Shown in pieces: positions 59,300-64,000 of a stretch of DNA of 64,000 nucleotides (its first letter is position 1; the number at the start of each line of letters is the position of its first letter). The position numbers and the translations under genes are program-made. The notes below the pieces were generated by a model. It saw only the letters and a program-made list of their open reading frames with translations. It was not told the origin of the DNA and did not search any database. Location: positions 1,231,001 to 1,295,000 of the forward strand of contig NZ_CP075190.1 of the NCBI RefSeq assembly GCF_020510585.1, read 5' to 3'. The DNA comes from Ferribacterium limneticum. GTDB taxonomy: Bacteria; Pseudomonadota; Gammaproteobacteria; Burkholderiales; Rhodocyclaceae.

Positions 59300-59938
59300 A
59301 TGTTCGCTCGTCTGATGCCCAGGGAGGGCAAGTATTTCGATCTTTTCAACGCGCACGCCGAGTTGATTGCGCAGGGTGGAAAGGCTTTGTCCAACATGAT
59401 CGCCGCACTGGTCGATCATCCCGAGCAAGCGCCAGCCTTCGCCGAGGAAATCGATAGGCTCGAGCGAGAGGCCGATGCCATTACCCACGATACGCTGGGA
59501 CAACTGCACACAGCGTTCATCACGCCCTTCGATCGCGATGAAATCCATCAGCTGATCAATAGCATGGACGATATTCTCGACGTCATGCAGGACGTCGCCG
59601 AGTCGATGTCGCTCTATGACATCACCCGCGTTCCGCCGGATGCCAAGGCCATGGCGATCGTCACCGAAAACTGCTGTATCTGCGTGCAGTCGGTCATCAA
59701 GCTGCTGCACAGCATGGACAACGCACCGGCCATTCTCAAGTTTTGTCACGAGATCGATGCGCTGGAATCCGAGGCCGATCGCTCGTTGCGGAGCGCTATG
59801 TCCAAAGTCTTCCGCGAAGAACCGGATGTGCGCGAGGTCGTCAAACTCAAGGAAATCTACGAATTGCTCGAGTCGGTCACCGATCGCTGCAAGGATGTGG
59901 CCGGCACGGTTGAAGCCATCGTTCTCGAAAACTCCTGA
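59300..59938 (+). CDS. DUF47/PhoU-like phosphate transport accessory protein
   Basis: 212 residues, helical, DUF47 family (LEREADAITHDTLGQLHTAF; FDRDEIHQLINSMDDILDVM). These cytoplasmic proteins resemble PhoU and are nearly always encoded with a Pit transporter, as here (14 bases before pit). It probably binds metal and adjusts transport. Confidence 0.93.
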   Translation: MFARLMPREGKYFDLFNAHAELIAQGGKALSNMIAALVDHPEQAPAFAEEIDRLEREADAITHDTLGQLHTAFITPFDRDEIHQLINSMDDILDVMQDVAESMSLYDITRVPPDAKAMAIVTENCCICVQSVIKLLHSMDNAPAILKFCHEIDALESEADRSLRSAMSKVFREEPDVREVVKLKEIYELLESVTDRCKDVAGTVEAIVLENS

Positions 59939-59952
59939 GCGGATAGCTCGGT

Positions 59953-60960
59953 ATGGATACCCTTAATATCAGTCTCGGGGTTGTTGTAACCCTGGTGATT
60001 GTCGCCTTGCTGTTCGACTTCATGAACGGCTTTCACGATGCGGCCAATTCAATCGCCACCATCGTTTCCACGCGCGTTCTCAAGCCGCATCAGGCGGTCA
60101 TCTGGGCGGCGGCGTTCAATTTTCTCGCCTATTTCCTGTTTCAGCTAAAAGTTGCCTCAACCATTGGCAAAGGCACCATCGATCCATCGATCGTCGATCA
60201 TTACGTGGTCTTCGGTGCGCTGATCGGGGCCATTATCTGGAATATCATCACCTGGTATTACGGCATTCCGTCGTCTTCATCGCACGCGCTGGTCGGCGGG
60301 CTGGTCGGTGCCGCCATTGCCAAGGCGGGCGTTGGCAGCCTGATCTCGTCCGGTGTTCTGAAAATCGTCGCCTTCATCTTCGTCGCGCCGTTTCTCGGCT
60401 TCATGATTGGCGGGACCTTGATGGTGATCGTTTCGTGGATTTGTCGAAACATGGCACCACGCAAAGTCGATAAACATTTCCGCCGCTTCCAGCTGATCTC
60501 GGCCGCCGCATATAGCCTGGGGCACGGTGGAAATGATGCGCAAAAGACAGTCGGCATCATCTGGATGCTGCTGATCGCTGCGGGCATCTCGACGACAAGC
60601 GATCCCATTCCCGGTTGGGTTGTTCTCTGCTGCTATACCGCTATGGGCCTCGGAACCATGTTCGGTGGCTGGCGCATCGTCAAGACGATGGGCAATCGCA
60701 TTACCAAGCTCAATCAGGCCCGCGGCTTCTGCGCCAACACCGGCGGCGCTATCACGCTATTTTTGGCCACGGCGTTCGGAATCCCGGTTTCTACCACCCA
60801 CACTATTACTGGTGCCATTGCCGGCGTTGGTTCAACGCGTGGCGCGCGCGCCGTACGCTGGGGGGTGGCTGGCGGGATCGTCTGGGCATGGATTCTTACC
60901 ATCCCCTGCAGTGCGGCTATGGCGGCACTAGCCTGGTATATCGGTTCGCTGATTCTTTGA
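59953..60960 (+). CDS. pit: Low-affinity inorganic phosphate transporter Pit
   Basis: 335 residues with about ten helices. It has the two PiT signature repeats (LFDFMNGFHDAANSIATIVS near 21-40 and SLGHGGNDAQKTVGI near 190). It imports metal-phosphate with protons at the inner membrane. It is coupled to the DUF47 gene and followed directly by a small membrane protein. Confidence 0.94.
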   Translation: MDTLNISLGVVVTLVIVALLFDFMNGFHDAANSIATIVSTRVLKPHQAVIWAAAFNFLAYFLFQLKVASTIGKGTIDPSIVDHYVVFGALIGAIIWNIITWYYGIPSSSSHALVGGLVGAAIAKAGVGSLISSGVLKIVAFIFVAPFLGFMIGGTLMVIVSWICRNMAPRKVDKHFRRFQLISAAAYSLGHGGNDAQKTVGIIWMLLIAAGISTTSDPIPGWVVLCCYTAMGLGTMFGGWRIVKTMGNRITKLNQARGFCANTGGAITLFLATAFGIPVSTTHTITGAIAGVGSTRGARAVRWGVAGGIVWAWILTIPCSAAMAALAWYIGSLIL

Positions 60961-61106
60961 TCGCCAAGATCGCTGTCTTTTCACTCCTGCTGGCTGCGCT
61001 GGCAGGAGTCGTATGGACGGTTCCCGTGTTATGGGAACTGGCGGTGGCCGGAGTTATTGGCGCCGTCTACTGGATATTCTTCCGTATTCCACCGAACAAT
61101 CACTAA
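60957..61106 (+). CDS. Small membrane protein after pit
   Basis: 49 residues with two hydrophobic segments (IAVFSLLLAALAGVVWTVPV; LAVAGVIGAVYWIFFRI). It begins at a TTG overlapping the pit stop and ends by overlapping the stop of the convergent DUF465 gene. The tight fit and composition suggest a real gene, but the start codon is rare and no family is recognised. Confidence 0.45.
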   Translation: MIAKIAVFSLLLAALAGVVWTVPVLWELAVAGVIGAVYWIFFRIPPNNH

Positions 61107-61324
61107 GCCGGGATATCGGGTACCAGCATTTCTTCCAGCTGAATGATCCGGTCTTTTAGTAAAAGCTTTCGCTTTTTCAGTCGGGGAATGAGCAAGTCTT
61201 CCGGTGGCGGATTCTCGATAAGGTGCGTAATGACCTGATCCAGATCGCGGTGCTCTACCTGCAGTTCATGCAGCTGGGCATGAATGTGGCTGATCTCCGC
61301 GTCAGTCAGCGGATGAAGGGACAT
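61103..61324 (-). CDS. DUF465/YdcH-like protein
   Basis: 73 residues, coiled coil, matching DUF465 (HRDLDQVITHLIENPPPEDL; RLKKRKLLLKDRIIQLEE). It is cytoplasmic and of unknown role. It ends against the small membrane gene. Confidence 0.85.
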   Translation of the reverse strand: MSLHPLTDAEISHIHAQLHELQVEHRDLDQVITHLIENPPPEDLLIPRLKKRKLLLKDRIIQLEEMLVPDIPA

Positions 61325-61391
61325 TTTCGGCTCCTGATTGCTTCGGTTGTTTTGCTAGAATACCTTGATCCGATTCGTGGAGGAGAGAGAA

Positions 61392-61700
61392 ATGCAACAT
61401 CATGTAATTGTCTCGTTCGGCAAGGAAAAAGAATTCGAATTCAAATTTCCGGGCGGGGCACCATCTGACGTAGCGCGCCAATGGTTTGACCATGAGTTCA
61501 CCGTTCTGGAGTGCGATGTTGCGACTCCGACCGGCAAGATTCTCGCCGTCGACCGTATTCTTAGTGTCGCCAAATACGCAGGTGAAGCGCGCTTTCGCGA
61601 CCAGCGTACGTGGGCGGAGCAGTTCGCCAAAAACACGGCGGCCCTGCTCGGGCGCGAACTGATCCGTGTCGATGTCGAGCATTACAGTATCGGATACTGA
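61392..61700 (+). CDS. Hypothetical protein upstream of greB
   Basis: 102 residues from MQHHVIVSFGKEKEFEFKFP, with a strong GGAGGAGAG ribosome site. It is soluble and beta-rich at the front, with no recognised family. The stop overlaps the greB start (ATGA), so the two are translated together and may be functionally linked. Confidence 0.7.
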   Translation: MQHHVIVSFGKEKEFEFKFPGGAPSDVARQWFDHEFTVLECDVATPTGKILAVDRILSVAKYAGEARFRDQRTWAEQFAKNTAALLGRELIRVDVEHYSIGY

Positions 61701-62257
61701 TGAACAAGGCGTTTGTGCGGGAGAGTGATAGCGACGATGAAGAGGATCTTTCGCCCTCGTTGAAGCTTCCTCCGGGAACGCGCAACTATATTACGCCGGC
61801 TGGTCATGCCCGATTGAAAGACGAGCTTGAGCATCTGGTCAAACGTGAGCGCCCTCATGTTGTCGAAGTGGTTGCCTGGGCTGCATCGAATGGCGACCGT
61901 TCCGAAAATGGCGACTATATATATGGCAAGCGGCGCCTGCGGGAGATTGATCGCCGCATCCGCTTCCTGACCAAGCGCATCGAAAGCGCAGAAATTGTCG
62001 ATCCGCTGCGCCAGGGCGATAACGATCAGATATTTTTTGGTGCGAGGGTAACAATTGCAGATCCAGATGGCGTCGAGAATACCTATACGATCGTCGGTGT
62101 GGATGAAACCGATGTCTCGCAGGGGCGTATTAGCTGGATTTCTCCTCTGGCGCGTGCCTTGATCAAGTCACGACAAGGCGATTCAATCCGATTTCAGAGC
62201 CCGTTGGGCGTGCGAGAGATTGATATTGTTGAAGTTTTCTACGGTGTAATTGACTGA
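61700..62257 (+). CDS. greB: Transcription elongation factor GreB
   Basis: 185 residues: an N-terminal coiled-coil hairpin with the acidic tip (WAASNGDRSENGDYIYGKRR) and a C-terminal FKBP-like domain (DNDQIFFGARVTIADPDGVE; GDSIRFQSPLGVREIDIVEV). The YIYGKRRLREIDRRI pattern marks GreB rather than GreA. It rescues backtracked RNA polymerase by stimulating transcript cleavage. It lies directly upstream of the rRNA promoter. Confidence 0.93.
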   Translation: MNKAFVRESDSDDEEDLSPSLKLPPGTRNYITPAGHARLKDELEHLVKRERPHVVEVVAWAASNGDRSENGDYIYGKRRLREIDRRIRFLTKRIESAEIVDPLRQGDNDQIFFGARVTIADPDGVENTYTIVGVDETDVSQGRISWISPLARALIKSRQGDSIRFQSPLGVREIDIVEVFYGVID

Positions 62258-62304
62258 TTTGAGGGGTGTTGTTGATGGGGTTTGGAGAAAGTTTCAGTTT
62301 TGTG

Positions 62305-62332
62305 TTGACGGCTTGGATTTAATCGGTAGAAT
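62305..62332 (+). promoter_or_regulatory. rRNA operon promoter P1
   Basis: TTGACG, 16-base spacer, TAGAAT, followed by a GC-rich discriminator (GCGCACC), as in growth-rate-controlled rRNA promoters. Confidence 0.65.
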
Positions 62333-62410
62333 GCGCACCTCTCCTGCGGTGCCGGGCGTTTCCGGCGGTTGTAGGGGGGTCAGGCGAAGCAAGAAATTTT
62401 GCAAAAAAGC

Positions 62411-62439
62411 TTGACGGGGTGAGAGAAGTTCTTCATAAT
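62411..62439 (+). promoter_or_regulatory. rRNA operon promoter P2
   Basis: TTGACG, 17-base spacer, CATAAT, about 210 bases before 16S. Confidence 0.6.
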
Positions 62440-62490
62440 CTTGCCTCTCCGCTGCAGACGAAGCGAAAGCGACGGCGCGGTGAAGTTGGA

Positions 62491-62500
62491 AGCTCTTTAA
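62491..62500 (+). promoter_or_regulatory. boxA antitermination site
   Basis: AGCTCTTTAA, close to the boxA consensus TGCTCTTTAACA, in the rRNA leader. Confidence 0.65.
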
Positions 62501-62651
62501 AAATTTGGACAACCGATAGGTGTGGGTGCCTTGATGCGAAAGCGACGCAAGTCGCAAAAAGTATTAAAGGCAATCACACGGATGGAGAGATCCATCGAGG
62601 TAGAAGTTAAATTCTACCGTCAGTGAATTGTGAGTTGTTTTTTTGTTGGAT

Positions 62652-64000
<1,349 letters not shown>

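Larger units (their letters stand above)
62258..62651 (+). other. rRNA promoter and leader region
   Basis: 394 bases between greB and 16S with two promoters and a boxA (listed separately). The rest is leader RNA that would form processing stems with the far side of 16S. Confidence 0.7.

Overview
The window is about 64 kb of a GC-rich betaproteobacterial chromosome. A near-complete 16S rRNA 5' part at the right end (62652 to the edge) looks like the Rhodocyclales (Dechloromonas/Azonexus-type). This rests on my reading of the 16S and the gene set, not on a search. A phasin, CowN with a CooA-type CO sensor, PEP-CTERM proteins, many PAS sensors and several iron-uptake loci fit a metabolically versatile, probably nitrogen-fixing freshwater or soil bacterium.

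Layout. 1-3514: ferrous iron uptake and storage (feoB cut by the left edge, bfd, and two complementary bacterioferritin subunits). 3769-11874: signalling block (a cNMP-sensor/PAS histidine kinase, a LuxR-type regulator, a phasin, a Crp-type regulator and a PAS-GGDEF diguanylate cyclase). 11980-19696: housekeeping and stress genes (nudC, membrane proteins, yedK, MFS exporter, thioesterase, the CO pair cooA-cowN, CHRD protein, glutathione peroxidase). 19739-28498: hybrid kinase, AraC regulator, TTC38-like TPR protein and AsmA. 28.6-37.5 kb: a scarred accessory region with a TIR membrane protein, two candidate small RNAs, a leucine-rich-repeat protein, a low-GC three-gene cassette, a NERD-helicase gene split by an in-frame stop, PEP-CTERM genes, gene fragments and two families of dispersed repeats. 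37.5-39.8 kb: hydrolase, DUF1772 and a HiPIP. 39.9-50.5 kb: a large iron locus (hemP-tonB-exbB-exbD-ftrA-porin-ftrB-ftrC-ftrD) divergent from a siderophore receptor and a DUF1513 protein, with Fur-like palindromes between them. 50.6-54.9 kb: a heme-binding hybrid kinase convergent with a Fur-box-preceded DUF2325 operon. 55-62.3 kb: deaD, DUF455, aldo-keto reductase, phosphate transport (DUF47-pit) and greB, then the rRNA promoter and rrs.

Iron links much of the window: FeoB and the Ftr system import iron, TonB-ExbBD energises the receptor and HemP is hemin-associated, Bfr stores iron and Bfd would help release it. Fur-like boxes precede bfd-feoB, hemP/receptor and the DUF2325 operon.

The most unusual feature is a dispersed element of about 37 bp seen 18 times. 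It has an 11-base core, CGGTCAACCGG, exact in 13 copies, followed by two A/T tracts about one helical turn apart. That layout resembles a DNA-uptake sequence. Several copies lie inside genes and encode part of the protein. A second pattern is CCAGCCAGC in the 5' leaders of six genes, all of them iron genes or in a Fur-box-preceded operon.
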